Positions 38,695 to 49,539 of a stretch of DNA of 64,000 nt are shown here, piece by piece. The position numbers and the translations under genes are program-made. Every line of letters starts with the position of its first letter. Position 1 is the first letter of the stretch. A model generated the notes under the pieces. That model was not told the DNA's origin. It worked only from the letters and a program-made list of their open reading frames with translations, and did no database searches. Source of the stretch: Coenobita brevimanus. Taxonomy: Eukaryota; Arthropoda; Malacostraca; Decapoda; Coenobitidae. The stretch is taken from positions 3,431,815-3,495,814 of the forward strand of contig CM064691.1 of NCBI GenBank assembly GCA_032717465.1, given 5' to 3'.

Positions 38695-39105
38695 TTTATT
38701 CCCATTTGAAATTTAAGGCCCTACCCACCTGACACAGACTCCCGTGCCGCTAATTGGGGAGGTGACCCCCCTGATGTAATGAGGTATTTTACAGGACGCA
38801 GATTTGAAAAATGCACCTTTAGGTTTTGGTTTCATGTCGATATGACGAATTTGAAAGGAGCTATGGCGAAAAAACGAGTTCAAAAAAATATTTTTTGGCC
38901 CTACAGCCTGGGTCTTGGCCCAATTTGGCCCAAAATTTGATCAGGTGATTAGAAAGTCATAGTCCATTATCCCTGTAATTTTAGTCAAAATCACACCAGT
39001 AGGTTTAGTGTAAAATTGTTAACAGACAGACGGACAAACAAACAAACAGACAAACCAAGTGGAAACAACACTCGCCCCCGAGCCCTCCCGGGGCGGGGAC
39101 GGGTA
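38695..39105 (+). repeat. Second dispersed repeat of a widely distributed type
   Basis: Contains GGAGCTATGGCGAAAAAACG, TTTGATCAGGTGATTAG, GACAGACGGACAAACAAACA and a 3' end rich in CCCGAGCCCTCCCGGGGCGG. The GACAGACGGACAAAC stretch and GC-rich end resemble a repeat known to me from several marine invertebrates (memory only). Confidence 0.5.
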
Positions 39106-39329
39106 AGAAGTCTGAAGTATGTGGAAATTCATGGAAGCTTTACAGTGAGATGCAACTCGTCAAACTAGGGTCTTAAGGCGAAGTCTCGCATGATCCTTGT
39201 TACGTACAGCGAAATGTTTGTTATTTATTAATCTCAGGGTTTGTAGCCTCTCTGTAAGACTGATCTTTTTACCTAGAGGCTCTAAGCTGCATATTATTCC
39301 TTCTTGTTGCTTTGCCTTACTTTCCTACC

Positions 39330-39660
39330 CCTCACCTGCTTACCTTCCTACCTACCCTACCTCCCTGCCTACCAACATAGCTACCACCCTGTCCACCTAC
39401 ATACCTACCTACCTCCCTCACTACTTCCCTAACTACTTCACTCTCTTCCTATCTACTGTACCTGACACCTACCCATCCACGTCCCTACCTGCTACTCTTT
39501 ATAACTACCTCCCTATCTATCAATATCTCTAGCTACCTCCCTACATAGGTCCCTGCCTACATACCTTCCTGCCAGATTACCTTCCTCACTATATCTGTTC
39601 CTACCTACCTATACACCTCCCTGCCTGCATAACATCCTACCTCCCTACCTGTCTTTCTGC
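39330..39660 (+). repeat. Degenerate (CTAC)n array
   Basis: Loose CTAC/CTCC tetranucleotide repeats over about 330 bp. Confidence 0.8.
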
Positions 39661-39857
39661 TGCCTCTGTCACCTAAATGAAGAGGAGACAATAGCGGGTT
39701 ACATCAATATAGTCATAGGGCATCAGTTGCAGCATTTAAGCGCCCTTTTCAGTGATAATGTTATGCCTATGGTCTTGTAAATAAAGACAATTTTTGACTT
39801 AGTAACCCTGTAGGTCATTGGTACCACCAAATCCCCAGTCCCCCTCTACCTTCCCTG

Positions 39858-39859
<2 letters not shown>

Positions 39860-39894
<35 letters not shown>
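39860..39894. repeat. (AC)n microsatellite
   Basis: CA tract of about 35 bp. Confidence 0.95.
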
Positions 39895-39897
<3 letters not shown>

Positions 39898-40080
39898 CAG
39901 AGTTTGTGGATGCCGAAGCTCAATAATCATGCTACAATTTATTGTGTTACCTATGCACACGATATTCCTGTGGTAAATACAAAACAAATGACCATTATCA
40001 AAACCGGCATTTCTTGGAAGAAAGTGGCTGAGGGTCAACTCCGTTTTACGAAAACTGCAGTGTATTGAACTAATACCAAT

Positions 40081-40255
40081 ATGTGGCTGAATCGGTAGAG
40101 AGGCGGCCTGCAGTCCTAATGGACCCTGGATCGAATCCCGGCTGGGGCAGAGAACAGTTTAAGGATTTGAATTTCCTAAAAAGCAGACTTTCTTGATCTA
40201 CCAGATGACCCACCGACATGTCGTAAAAATACCCCAGCTAATACCAATACACCAG
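40081..40255 (+). repeat. tRNA-derived SINE-like unit
   Basis: A-box-like TGGCTGAATCGG (40084-40095) and B-box GGATCGAATCC (40128-40138), 44 bp apart. The body ends in TAATACCAATA-type sequence, and the same TAATACCAAT occurs just before the head at 40071-40080, possibly a target-site duplication. Confidence 0.7.
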
Positions 40256-40260
40256 TCCTA

Positions 40261-40431
40261 TATGAGACAGCCCTAGCATGTATTCAATATGGACGGTGGG
40301 TGTTAGCGCCGAAGTGGTGACATGTGGAGGTGTAGGAGGACTACTGGGCCTTGGGATAGGTGACTGCCCCCAAGGAATAGGCCCTGAGCCTTTGCCCAGA
40401 GTCGGACACGTAAAAAAAAAAAAAAAAAAAA
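40261..40431 (+). repeat. SINE-like unit with poly(A) tail, copy 2
   Basis: Same unit as 941-1102. It adds an internal GGATAGGTGACTGCCCCCAAG stretch that is reduced in copy 1, then GCCCAGAGTCGGACA and an A run. Confidence 0.65.
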
Positions 40432-40657
40432 ATGTAAACAGTGTCTCCCATTCCCTTCCAAATAAACTGTCGTGTGAGGATTAACATCTTAGTGAACAAA
40501 GCACCTTTGCTGTGTAATATTTCACACACAATACGCTTATGGAAAAGGACCAGGCAACCGGTTATTACTCCACTTCTGCCCACCCCATGCCCGGAAGAAT
40601 AAAACGTAGTATTCAGCCTATTGATTACGACCAGACTTAGGTACTAGGGAAGTATTT

Positions 40658-40659
<2 letters not shown>

Positions 40660-40719
<60 letters not shown>
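40660..40719. repeat. (AT)n microsatellite
   Basis: AT tract of 60 bp directly before the LINE 5' end. Confidence 0.96.
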
Positions 40720-40721
<2 letters not shown>

Positions 40722-41600
40722 CCCTGGGGGTAGGGGGGTTTCAAGAATACTCCCCCAGTATCCCTGCTTGTCGTACGAGGCGACTAAAAGGGTTGGTGGT
40801 GGGTTAGTGCCCCACCCCTTAAAAAGAACTAACTAAAAAAGCGAATAAAGCGCCTCGGACCCGGACGGACCATATGTTGACGACTAAGGAACGGACAAAG
40901 GACATTCTGAGGGTGGGGACATGGAATGTGAGAGGAGTGAATGATGAAGTGAAAGAGAGAGAGATTGTTCAGGTGCTTGAGGATGCAAAAGTGCATATAT
41001 GTGGATTGACTGAAACTACATGGAAAGGTGAAAGGCTGAGAGAATGGGAATATGGTTTAGATATATGTGCGGGAGTCAATGAGAATGAAAGGGGAAGAGG
41101 CGGAGTATGTCTGATGATAAGCAAGAAGTGGAAGGAGAATATAAGAGAGTATGGAACAGCGGGTGCAAGGATTGTATGGGTGAGGATGAAAGTGGGTATG
41201 CAAGCGTGGGCGATTGTATGTGTGTATGCCCCTACAGAGGATCGAGTGGCAAGAGTGAAAGATGAGTTTTGGGCGAGAGTAGAAGCATGTATGGACAAGT
41301 TTGAGAGGAGCGAGAGAGTGCTGTTGACTGGAGACATGAATGGCAAAGTTGGGAATGTACGAGTGGATGGAGTGGTTGGTCAGTGGGGTGTGCCAGCATA
41401 AGTAGATGGGAATGGTAGTGCTTTGGTGGACATCTGTGCTTGTAAGGGGTTGGCAATAGCCAACACCTACTTTCGTCATAAGATGATCCACCGGTATACA
41501 TGGAGAGTAATGAGGAGGATGGATGGTGAACTTGTTGAACGAAAGGCAATGATAGACTACGTGTGTGTGGATGACGAATGAGAAGACAAGTGTTGGATGT
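40720..41600 (+). mobile_element. LINE 5' part: 5' UTR and AP-type endonuclease, 3'-truncated
   Basis: A G/C-rich leader contains GTCGTACGAGGCGACTAAAA. An open frame then runs from 40874 with the apurinic endonuclease signature in order: LRVGTWNVRGV (about 40910), ICGLTETTW, RGGVCLMI, GARIVWVRM, CVYAPTED and LLTGDMNGKVG. A nonsense codon at 41399-41401 interrupts it. The same frame then continues with IANTYFRHKMIHRYTW and IDYVCVDD before another stop. These are the Glu, Asp/Asn and His-side motifs of LINE endonucleases. It probably belongs to the same RTE-like family as 6394-8311, but the two pieces do not overlap, so this is inference. Confidence 0.8.
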
Positions 41601-42170
41601 GGACCTGAGGAAGGGGGTGAGGCCGTAAGAAAGAGAAGCGAGGGAGGGGGAAGGGCTGGAAGAAGGAGGCGGGAAGGGAGAGGAGGAGAGTGACACATGA
41701 AAGAAGCTTCAAATTCTCCCTGAACAAAACAATACAAACACCCCTAGTATGCCAAAAGTGTAAAAGTCGGGTAAGAAAATAAGAAAGCTCCAACTCTAAC
41801 TCCATAAAATCTACACCAGACAGCCACAGTCTATCACTATTTCTGTCTCACACACTGTGCCCTGTCTTGACCAAACTTCTTTTCTTCCTTTTAACTATCT
41901 TAATTAAAAAAGCAGAATGCAGCGTTCGGATTGCACACACAGCGCTCTACAATCGGTTTAAGGGAGTTAAATTTAAGGAAAAAAAAACAATGAAAAAATT
42001 AAAGGAGTTAGCACAAGATAGGATGTGGTGGTGTGAGTTCATCGAGGCCCTATGCATCCCCGAGGGTGCCACAGGAAATGATTGATTGATTGATTGATTG
42101 TTAAATAATTCCTTGTTGCAATTAAACCCCTTTGAAAGCAAATGTCTCACAAAATTTTAAAAGAGCAAAC
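41600..42170. other. Non-coding, purine-rich then AT-rich
   Basis: A GGGA/GAAG-rich stretch follows the LINE remnant. A (GATT)n tract lies at about 42080-42100. No gene is recognised. Confidence 0.4.
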
Positions 42171-42180
42171 TATCCTACCG

Positions 42181-42375
42181 GTCCTGTTATGGTGTTCTTG
42201 TGGTCCTGCCTGTCGAACACGATGACCCTGACCCCGCCCTTGCTAAACACCCTGAGCCAGTGGTAGTGGTCCTTGGTCTCCACTGACACGAGGGCCAGGT
42301 GCTGGAAGAGGGACCATTTCTGGCGGACGAACGTTGGTCTGGGGGAGGTTGATGCGTGGAGTCTGACGTCTGAAC
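42181..42375 (-). CDS. Candidate internal exon of an unknown protein
   Basis: On the - strand an open stretch is bounded by an acceptor-like GGGTGTGTAG near 42376 and a donor-like CCG|GTAGGA near 42179. One frame gives a balanced, non-repetitive peptide containing STSPRPTFVRQKWSLFQHLA and HYHWLRVFSKGGVRVIVFD. Base composition is higher in GC than the surroundings. I do not recognise the family and see no partner exons, so this may be a lone exon of a large gene, a pseudo-exon or chance. Confidence 0.3.
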
Positions 42376-42550
42376 AGCTACACACCCAGACACGCAGACC
42401 TATGGAAGTTATGTCTATCCGTCAATAGCCAGACTCCATATTCCCGCAAGGAGTGACCATTTGACTTTGACTTAATTGTTTTACGGGGAGGGGCACTAAC
42501 CCTCCGCAAACCACTAGTTAAAACGTAGGGAACACATATGGGTTTGGTTA

Positions 42551-42635
42551 GATGGTTACCACCCAGCGTTAAAAATGGTTTCCAGGCTTACAAGAAACCA
42601 TTAGGCTTGTCACTAGATTTACATTAATACGTAAA
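42551..42635 (+). repeat. Dispersed repeat C, copy 3 (partial)
   Basis: GGTTACCACCCAGC, then AAATGGTTTCC, then AGAAACCATTAGGCTTGTCAC matches 19165-19260. Confidence 0.6.
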
Positions 42636-42659
42636 CGCGTACAGAAAGAAAGCAAAGGA

Positions 42660-43120
42660 AACATACAAGTAAAGAGAGACACACACACGTAAAAAAACAC
42701 ACACGTGTAAAGAAACACACACAAGTGTAAAGACACACACGCGTGTAAAGAAACGCACGTGTAAACTAACACGTGTAAACATACACACACGTGTAAACAA
42801 TCACACGAATAAAGAAACACACACGAGTAATGAAACACAAACGAGCATAGAAACAACACACAAGTGAAGAAAGACACACAAGTAAAGAAAGACAAGTAAA
42901 GAAAGACACACAAGTAAAGAAAGACAAGTAAAGAAAGACAAATAGGTAAAGAAATACAGATAAATAAAAACATTGAAGAAAAAACAAGAAAAACAGGTAA
43001 AGAAAAACACACAAGTAAAGAAAAACACACAAGTGAAGAAAAACACACAAGTAAAGAAAAACACACAAGTAAAGAAAAACACACGAGTAAAGGTGCAGAT
43101 GTAAAGAAAAACACAAACTT
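42660..43120 (+). repeat. Degenerate minisatellite, ACACACAAGTAAAGAAA-like units
   Basis: Units of about 16-17 bp in tandem over about 450 bp. Open frames on the - strand (Phe/Leu/Cys-rich) are artefacts of the repeat. Confidence 0.85.
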
Positions 43121-43284
43121 TCCCCTACCTATGGGTATAAAAGTACTTAATGACTATAGCTGATTTTTACATAGAAATAAAATATTTATCTTATATAGAT
43201 TGATGGACCTATAAGCTAAATCAGTTTGAAATACCTCTAAGTGAATTTTTGTATACTATTAGACAGGGGTGGGAAACTATGACA

Positions 43285-43605
43285 ATCCATTCCCTGCCGT
43301 AACTTGTATAATTATGATTTTACAGGAAGATCTAGACAAGGGAAGACTGGACACCTTTCATTACCGTAACTTTTATATCTTTTTACAGGATGAACTAGAC
43401 AAGGGAAGACTGGACCCCTGTCACTGCCCTAACAGATATAATTTTACAGGAATAACCAGACAAAGGAAGATCGGACCCCTTTCAGTGCCGTAACTTAGAT
43501 ATGTTTTTACAGGGAGAACCACACAGAGGAAGACTGGCCCCTTTCACAGCCGTAACTTTTATATCTTTTTACAGGAAGAACACAGGGGAAGACTTTGCAC
43601 CCGTT
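43285..43605 (+). repeat. Five-unit minisatellite, about 60 bp
   Basis: Each unit has TTTTTACAGG, then AGACAAGGGAAGACTGGAC, then CCTTTCANTNCCGTAACTT. Units vary by substitutions and small indels. Confidence 0.88.
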
Positions 43606-44007
43606 TCTTTGATCTTCCTGTAGAAGATCATTATAATCTACTGTAAGTTTAGTGTCATAACATTAAATTTACCCATGAAGGTAGGACAGAGCGGAAGGTT
43701 CTGCAGCCTCTTTTTCCGTCCTACGTAACAAAACCTGATTTGAGGTAGAGAATCGGTCGTAAGTCTACCTGTCTAACGTACATATGTTTGTGTATTCCGA
43801 TCCAGGATAAATTAGTCTCCCCAGGCTACCAAAGATAAAAACTATCGAGACAATATAGTAACATAACACAATGGGGGAGGGGAGTCCTTCCTAAACCCAT
43901 TTCCTTTTAATAGGTAAGTGAAGTACCCACCCCAAGGGGAGACCACAGGGAGGCGCGCGGAGAGGATGACGAAACACCCACCCCAAGGAGAGACCACAGG
44001 GAGGCGC
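43606..44007. other. Non-coding flank of the left arm
   Basis: At 43930-44005, ACCCACCCCAAGG...GACCACAGGGAGGCGCG occurs twice. The counterpart region on the right would lie beyond the window end. Confidence 0.5.
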
Positions 44008-44183
44008 GTAAAGGGCCCAGACTAGACGGGCCTACGTCCCCTGCCACCATGCAGCCCCTCTTCCTCTCAGCGGAGCCAGTGGGAAATAAACCACCCCACC
44101 ACACTATTCTCCAGCCAGACCAGCACTTGCCAGGATAGGGGTGGGACTTGTGCTCTCGCAGTCCCCAGTAGGACTGCGGTAAC

Positions 44184-44890
44184 GCCCACCGTGCTTGCCG
44201 GGGAGGGAACATCCACCGTCCTTCCCTCACCTAGAAACCCAAGCAAGACCGCGATGATGCCCATTGTGCTCATCAGGGAGGGAGCTCCACCATACTTCCC
44301 TCACCTGCAGGCCATACCAGGAGCCAGACCGCAACAACGCCCACCGTGCTTGTCAAGGAGAGGACATCCACTGTACTTCTCTCACCTGCCTTCCCAGGCC
44401 AAAGCACAACCACGGCGGCACCCACAGTGCCTGTCTGGGAGGGAACGTCCACCGTACTTCCCTCATCCGCAGCCCCCACCAGGAGCAGGATCACGACAAA
44501 GCCCACCGTGCTTGTTGGGGAAAGGACATCCACCGTACTCCTCTCACCTGCCTTCCCAGGCCAAAGCACAACTGCGGCAGTGCACACCGTGCTTGTCGGG
44601 GAGGGAACATCCACAATACTTCCTTTGTTTGCAGCCCCCACAGGGAGCAGGACTGCACCCACCGTGCCTGTTAGGGAGGGAACGTCCACCGTACTTCCCT
44701 TGTCTGCAGCCCCCACCGGGAGCAGGGCTGCAACAACGCCCACCTTGCTTGTCAGGGAGAGGACGTCCACCATACTCCACTCAACTGCAGTCCCAGGGAC
44801 TAACAGAACTGCGGCTCCGCCCACCTTGCCCGTCGGGGAGGGAACATCCACCGCACTTCCCTCGTCTGCTACCCCTGCAGCTCCCTTAGA
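44184..44890 (+). repeat. Nine-unit GC-rich tandem repeat, 75-81 bp, with open frames
   Basis: CCCACCGTGCTTGT-type starts recur at 44184, 44259, 44339, 44420, 44501, 44582, 44657, 44738 and 44819. Spacings are 75, 80, 81, 81, 81, 81, 75, 81 and so almost always a multiple of three. One + frame (44346-45137, 263 codons) reads through as 25/27-residue Pro/Thr/Ser-rich repeats (PTVPVREGTSTVLP style) and a unique 85-residue end finishing QPLMASQCR. Overlapping frames on both strands are also open, so coding is not proven. I recognise no family. The mirrored copy is at 63113-63830. Confidence 0.7.
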
Positions 44891-45649
44891 GGGCAATGTC
44901 CCTTGCTTGCCTCACTCCTCCAGAGGCCAAGTGGGACGCCCCTCTCGCTCCCCCCACACCCCAAGGAGCGGAGCTCGCTCCCCAGCAGAGTTCTTGTTGG
45001 AGAGTGTCTGGAGTGGTCCCATCGTGACCCTGGGAGTGTGCTCACAACAGTCAGCACCCCGACATCACCAGCCACTGCCGGACTCCCCGAGGAAGAGACA
45101 CCGCAGGCAGCCCCTGATGGCATCTCAATGCCGGTGAGACCACAGCCCCCAGCCGCTGAAGGATGCCCCCAGGACTCCCGGCCAGGACCTAACCAGACCA
45201 ACCAGTGAGCCGTCCTCCTCCTCAAAGGGCAAGAGCAGAGCAGCAAGCCTGCTCACCCTGTTCGGCCCCAGTCCTGAGGGCCGCCATATGCACCGAGGCC
45301 CCACCAGAGAAGGGCCTCCGTCTACGCCGCCCTGCAGCCCACACCAGACGATCCACCACATGACAAGAGACCTGCACCTCTCTTGAGAGCACACACCTGA
45401 CGGGACACCCTCCACATCTGGGTGACACCCGCAACTACCTGGTCTGCTGTAGTCCAACTCTTATTCTTATGTACTGATATTGTGTTTGTTCTGTGTCTTT
45501 GTACTGTGTCCTGCATTTGTATCTTTTTATGATAATATGCGTGTAAGATTGGTTAGCCTGTGTTTGAGCCCTGTTCCTTTGGTTGCATGCGCTAGACCCG
45601 GTCTTGGAAAGAACACGAGTCAGTTACTCGTACTTAGAGGGCAAGAAGT

Positions 45650-45790
45650 TGAGCTCTAAGTATGCAGGATTACAATGTGGAAGGAAGGAACCTGAAAAAT
45701 CGAAGTGGAGAGGGAGATAGGTAGGAGCCAGAAAAATTTAAGTGGAAGGGGAGATAGGTAGGAACAAGAAAAATCGAACTAGAGACGTTA
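45650..45790. repeat. Short direct repeat, about 45 bp unit
   Basis: AAAAATCGAAGTGGAGAGGG and AAAAATTTAAGTGGAAGGGG units, each followed by GAGATAGGTAGGA. Also present in the right arm at about 62220-62330. Confidence 0.7.
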
Positions 45791-45943
45791 AAGATGAATG
45801 AAAAAAAAATGAAAATAAATAATGGGAGCCAGCAGGAATAAGTTACAATTGAATTGTAGTTAAGGCGTTAATGGTCGTATGTTAAATATTAGAAAGCTCT
45901 TATCTCTTTCCAGTTTATTAACAGTATACACCTTAACCTTGCG

Positions 45944-46523
45944 TGATACGTCCTCATCCCACATTGCCACAGGCTTCAACAACAGTAGTTCAGTATAGGA
46001 AGGACGTCGCTCGGTGAATCTTTCCTCGAAGGGTCAGCCTTTCAATATACACAAGATCAGCTCAGGCGTCAAAATAACGCAAGCTTCTCACATTCGTAGT
46101 CTTTATTTTCCAGGTAATTACAATGTTCGCATAGCTAATTTCACAAATGCCAGAGCCACACTAACATCACGAGGCCACAAGTAAACTCACTCCTCTATTC
46201 TCTCCCCCATCCTTTTAAAACATTTTTGGAAGGTCAAGGTACTCCTAGCGGCAACAGTTCTAAGTCAGAGACATCCATAATATTCCAGAGCTTTCTTACA
46301 TTATGTAGCACTCTAACAAATTAAATATGAATATCACATAATATAACAATCATCCCAATAAAATATTTACAGAGGAAAATTAAAAATAAATGCATAACTT
46401 TACAAAATATCTCTGCTCACAACAGCAGGCTACCTAGCAACCGTGACTAGCAACTAAAAATATACAAACTATCTGGATTTTTACACTACAACCTACAGTA
46501 GCTAGCACACCTGCTTCTCAACA
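45944..46523 (-). repeat. 3' LTR of left gypsy element
   Basis: 580 bp, TG...CA on the - strand (TGTTGAGAAG to GTATCA). Clearly homologous to the 5' LTR at 51575-52164 but with many substitutions. Confidence 0.88.
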
Positions 46524-47329
46524 CTACCCCCTCCCTAGTCCTTTTGTCTTCCTGACAAAACTACACAATATATACACATATAATCCTTAATCCTAACAAA
46601 ACATTTAATTATGCACAAAATAGTCTTTCTGCTTATCAGGTCTTCCCCTATGCCGCTTCCAAATACCCAGTCCACTCTTCCTGGAATGTCTTGATCCTCT
46701 TCCTGATTCACTTCTTCCCTATGGAAACTCACCATCCTCTTGTGCTTCGGCTCCTTGGTTCTCCTCAATATCATCGGCTGTGGGTGTGCATGATTCCCCA
46801 AAGATGTCCCAGCTGTACTGTCCTGGCTCATGGTGCAGTCACAGACGTTTCAAGTGTAGCACTTTTTGGGCGAGACTTCCTGCCTCCCCGAATCTGGTTG
46901 TTATGCCTGACAGGCGGTCCATCACATTGTAGGACCCATCCCACAGGCTCTGCAGCATCGATGACTGTCCCTTCTTCCGCTGAGGATTGTATAACCAAAC
47001 TTTGTCACCATCACTGAAGCTAACCTCACTAACCTTGTCATCATACCTGCGTCTCATCACTTCACCTGAAAACTTCAGAACTGCTTGAACTGGACGATGT
47101 ACCTCAGCCAATCTTTCCTGAAGATGTTTCGCATAGCTGGGGGTGTCTGTAGGCAGCTTTTTGCCAGGTGGTCTTCCCATTAACAGATCAACTGGCAATC
47201 GTAACTCGTTGCCCAGCATCAGTTTTCCAGGGGTGTGGCCAGTAGACTCGTGGGATGCAGATCGTTATGCCATTAGCAATGCAGGTAATTTCTGGTCCCA
47301 TTCCATCTGCCCCACTACACAGTGCTTAA

Positions 47330-48506
47330 CCCTTTAACCGCGGGTGTCATCCCAGAATGACATTGCAAAAACTGGACCAAACCACGGGTGTCATTCTCGA
47401 ATGTTTGTGAATATTTTGAATACCGCGTGTTTTTTCCGCGCGCCAATTGTTTCAAGGGAGAGTAGCTATTAAGTTCTTTCACTCCAGCCGACCCCCACCT
47501 CCCTCCTCCCACCCCCCGGGTCCCCACCTCCCACCCCCTGGGCCCCCCACCCCACCCCTGACCAAACACGCATCAGTATCTGTCCAGCTGTGTGAGTGAC
47601 AACACCGCTGATGTGGCAGTGAAGTGCGGGCAATTACAGTGCCTTTTACCTGCCTCAGTGAACACAGAGTGGGTGTTTATCGTATGTGCAGTGTTCATAT
47701 ATGTTTATAGTATTATTATCAGAATTAGGTAGGCATTTGGTAATGGTGTGTGAGCGAAAAATAGTGATTACAATACCACTGATGTGGCAGTGAAGTGCGG
47801 GCAATTACAGTGCCTTTTACCTGCCTCAGTGAACACAGAGTGGGTGTTTATCGTATGTGCAGTGTTCATATATGTTTATAGTATTATTATCAGAATGAGG
47901 TTGGCATTTGATAATGGTGTGTGAGCGAAAAATAGTGATTACAATACCACTGATGTGGCAGTGAAGTGCGGGCAATTACAGTGCCTTTTACCTGCCTCAG
48001 TGAACACAGAGTGGGTGTTTATCGTATGTGCAGTGTTCATATATGTTTATAGTATTATTATCAGAATGAGGTTGGCATTTGGTAATGGTGTGTGAGCGAA
48101 AAATAGTGATTACAATACCACTGATGTGGCAGTGAAGTGCGGGCAATTACAGTGCCTTTTACCTGCCTCAGTGAACACAGAGTGGGTGTTTATCGTATGT
48201 GCAGTGTTCATATATGTTTATAGTATTATTATCAGAATGAGGTTGGCATTTGGTAATGGTGTGTGAGCGAAAAATAGTGATTTTAGATAGCTCACTTCTA
48301 ATGGCACTGCCCATCCAGTGATAGTCAACGAAATCATGAAACCTACATCATTGCAAAGCCGAAGGTTAGTACTTTCTAATGGTACATTATTTTTCCATCT
48401 AGATTTATTCTGTGCAGAGTTATAAAGGTTTAAAGTTTATTTACATTTTGGCTGGAACCCCGCGGGAGAGGCCAGTCGGGGCAAAACAATGCCCGCAGTT
48501 AAAGGG
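47330..48506. mobile_element. Non-autonomous TTAA element, piggyBac-like ends
   Basis: Terminal inverted repeats are CCCTTTAACCGCGGG (47330-47344) and CCCGCAGTTAAAGGG (48492-48506), 15 bp with one mismatch. TTAA lies directly outside both ends (47326-47329 and 48507-48510). The right arm has the same flanks with a single TTAA (60656-60659) and no insert, which is a natural empty site. TTAA duplication with CCC-starting ends is the hallmark of piggyBac-type transposons. No transposase is present. The interior is mainly a 171 bp tandem array. Confidence 0.93.
47597..48281. repeat. Four-copy 171 bp tandem array inside the TTAA element
   Basis: CTGATGTGGCAGTGAAGTGC recurs at 47608, 47779, 47950 and 48121, exactly 171 bp apart. 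The copies are almost identical. Confidence 0.97.
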
Positions 48507-49539
48507 TTAATCAGTTCTTGTCCCAGGGTACAATTGAATTTCTTCATCATCCCATATGACTGGGGCCTTAGTGGAGTAGTCCTAGTCTTCTTGATCCCCA
48601 GTGACTTCCCTCTAACACTTGTGGTAGATCCATATCTTCCACCTGCATCCTCTTCAGGTCTTCTTCAGCTGACAATGGCCCAGCAAGTGCAGTACATTTG
48701 CATTACATACCAAGATTTTCTTGGCTACTACACTGCTTGCAAACTGGGTCACAAGGCCGATGACTCTGGCTGTCAGCATTGCCATGTACTCACCCAGAAT
48801 GGTGCCGCAGATCACAGTTGTGCCCCAGCTTCCTGAGCCAGCACGCCTGTTGTCCTCCTGGATTCTTTAACCCATGGCGTCCGGTGTCTATTTCCGCTGA
48901 CCCTTCTCCCAGCCAGGGATTTCTGGAAAATCACTTTTTTTTTAACCATAGTATCTCAGCTAATACTTAGCCAAAAATAAAAAACTGTCATAATACTCAC
49001 CACCCCTTCAACTTCAAGCTGGTGGCCTCAGATTGTCCTGGTAGTGCATGGAGTCAGAGTGAGAGCCTTTGGAAGTGGGATAACTTTTCACTTTTTTTGT
49101 GGCAGTGTCCAGATGCGTTGCACAAGTAAGGCCTATACTAGCCCTCCACAATTTGAAGAAAAAAAAACACTTTCAGAATACCACAATCAACCACAAACAC
49201 CATTTCCATGTTGGCTATGAGAAGTGTGGTGTGAGTGGGAGGTGGTGTGAGCAGGGGAGTGAGGTCACTATGGCAATGACCTTGAGGGAGGCTGGCTGAC
49301 TTCTCACTGGACACAGGAAAAACTTTTTGCATAAATCTATCCATGACGGAGGAATACAGGTAACTGGAGCATGACTGGGATGCATGCAGGAAGGTTGCCA
49401 GTGTTTGCTTGTGGTGAATATTACCCACGAAATATTCAAACAATGCTGCAAAACACTGGATCATGTATACATGCTTCCCGGACGTCTCCAGGTGGTCCTG
49501 GAGACACCTGGATGACATGGGTTAATATCTTCAGCCACT

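Larger units (their letters stand above)
46839..48625 (-). pseudogene. Integrase remnant of left gypsy element, interrupted
   Basis: The C-terminal integrase part (LRLPVDLLMGRPP, KVSEVSFSDGDKVWLYNPQ, LWDGSYNVMDRL, a GPY/F-like module) is open from 47219 down to 46839. Upstream the frame is split by the TTAA element at 47330-48506. Only a short piece of the core follows (to about 48600), since the segment corresponding to right-arm 59966-60566 is deleted. The protein cannot be functional. Confidence 0.85.

Noticed and set aside
40081..40150. Possible functional tRNA gene
   Set aside because: Box spacing fits, but stems are incomplete and a SINE-like body follows.
42569..43114. 181-codon Phe/Leu/Cys-rich frame on the - strand that looks like membrane segments
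   Set aside because: It is created by a 16-17 bp minisatellite. Several frames are open for the same reason.
43285..43605. CRISPR-like array of repeats
   Set aside because: Units are contiguous and degenerate without unique spacers, and the genome is eukaryotic.
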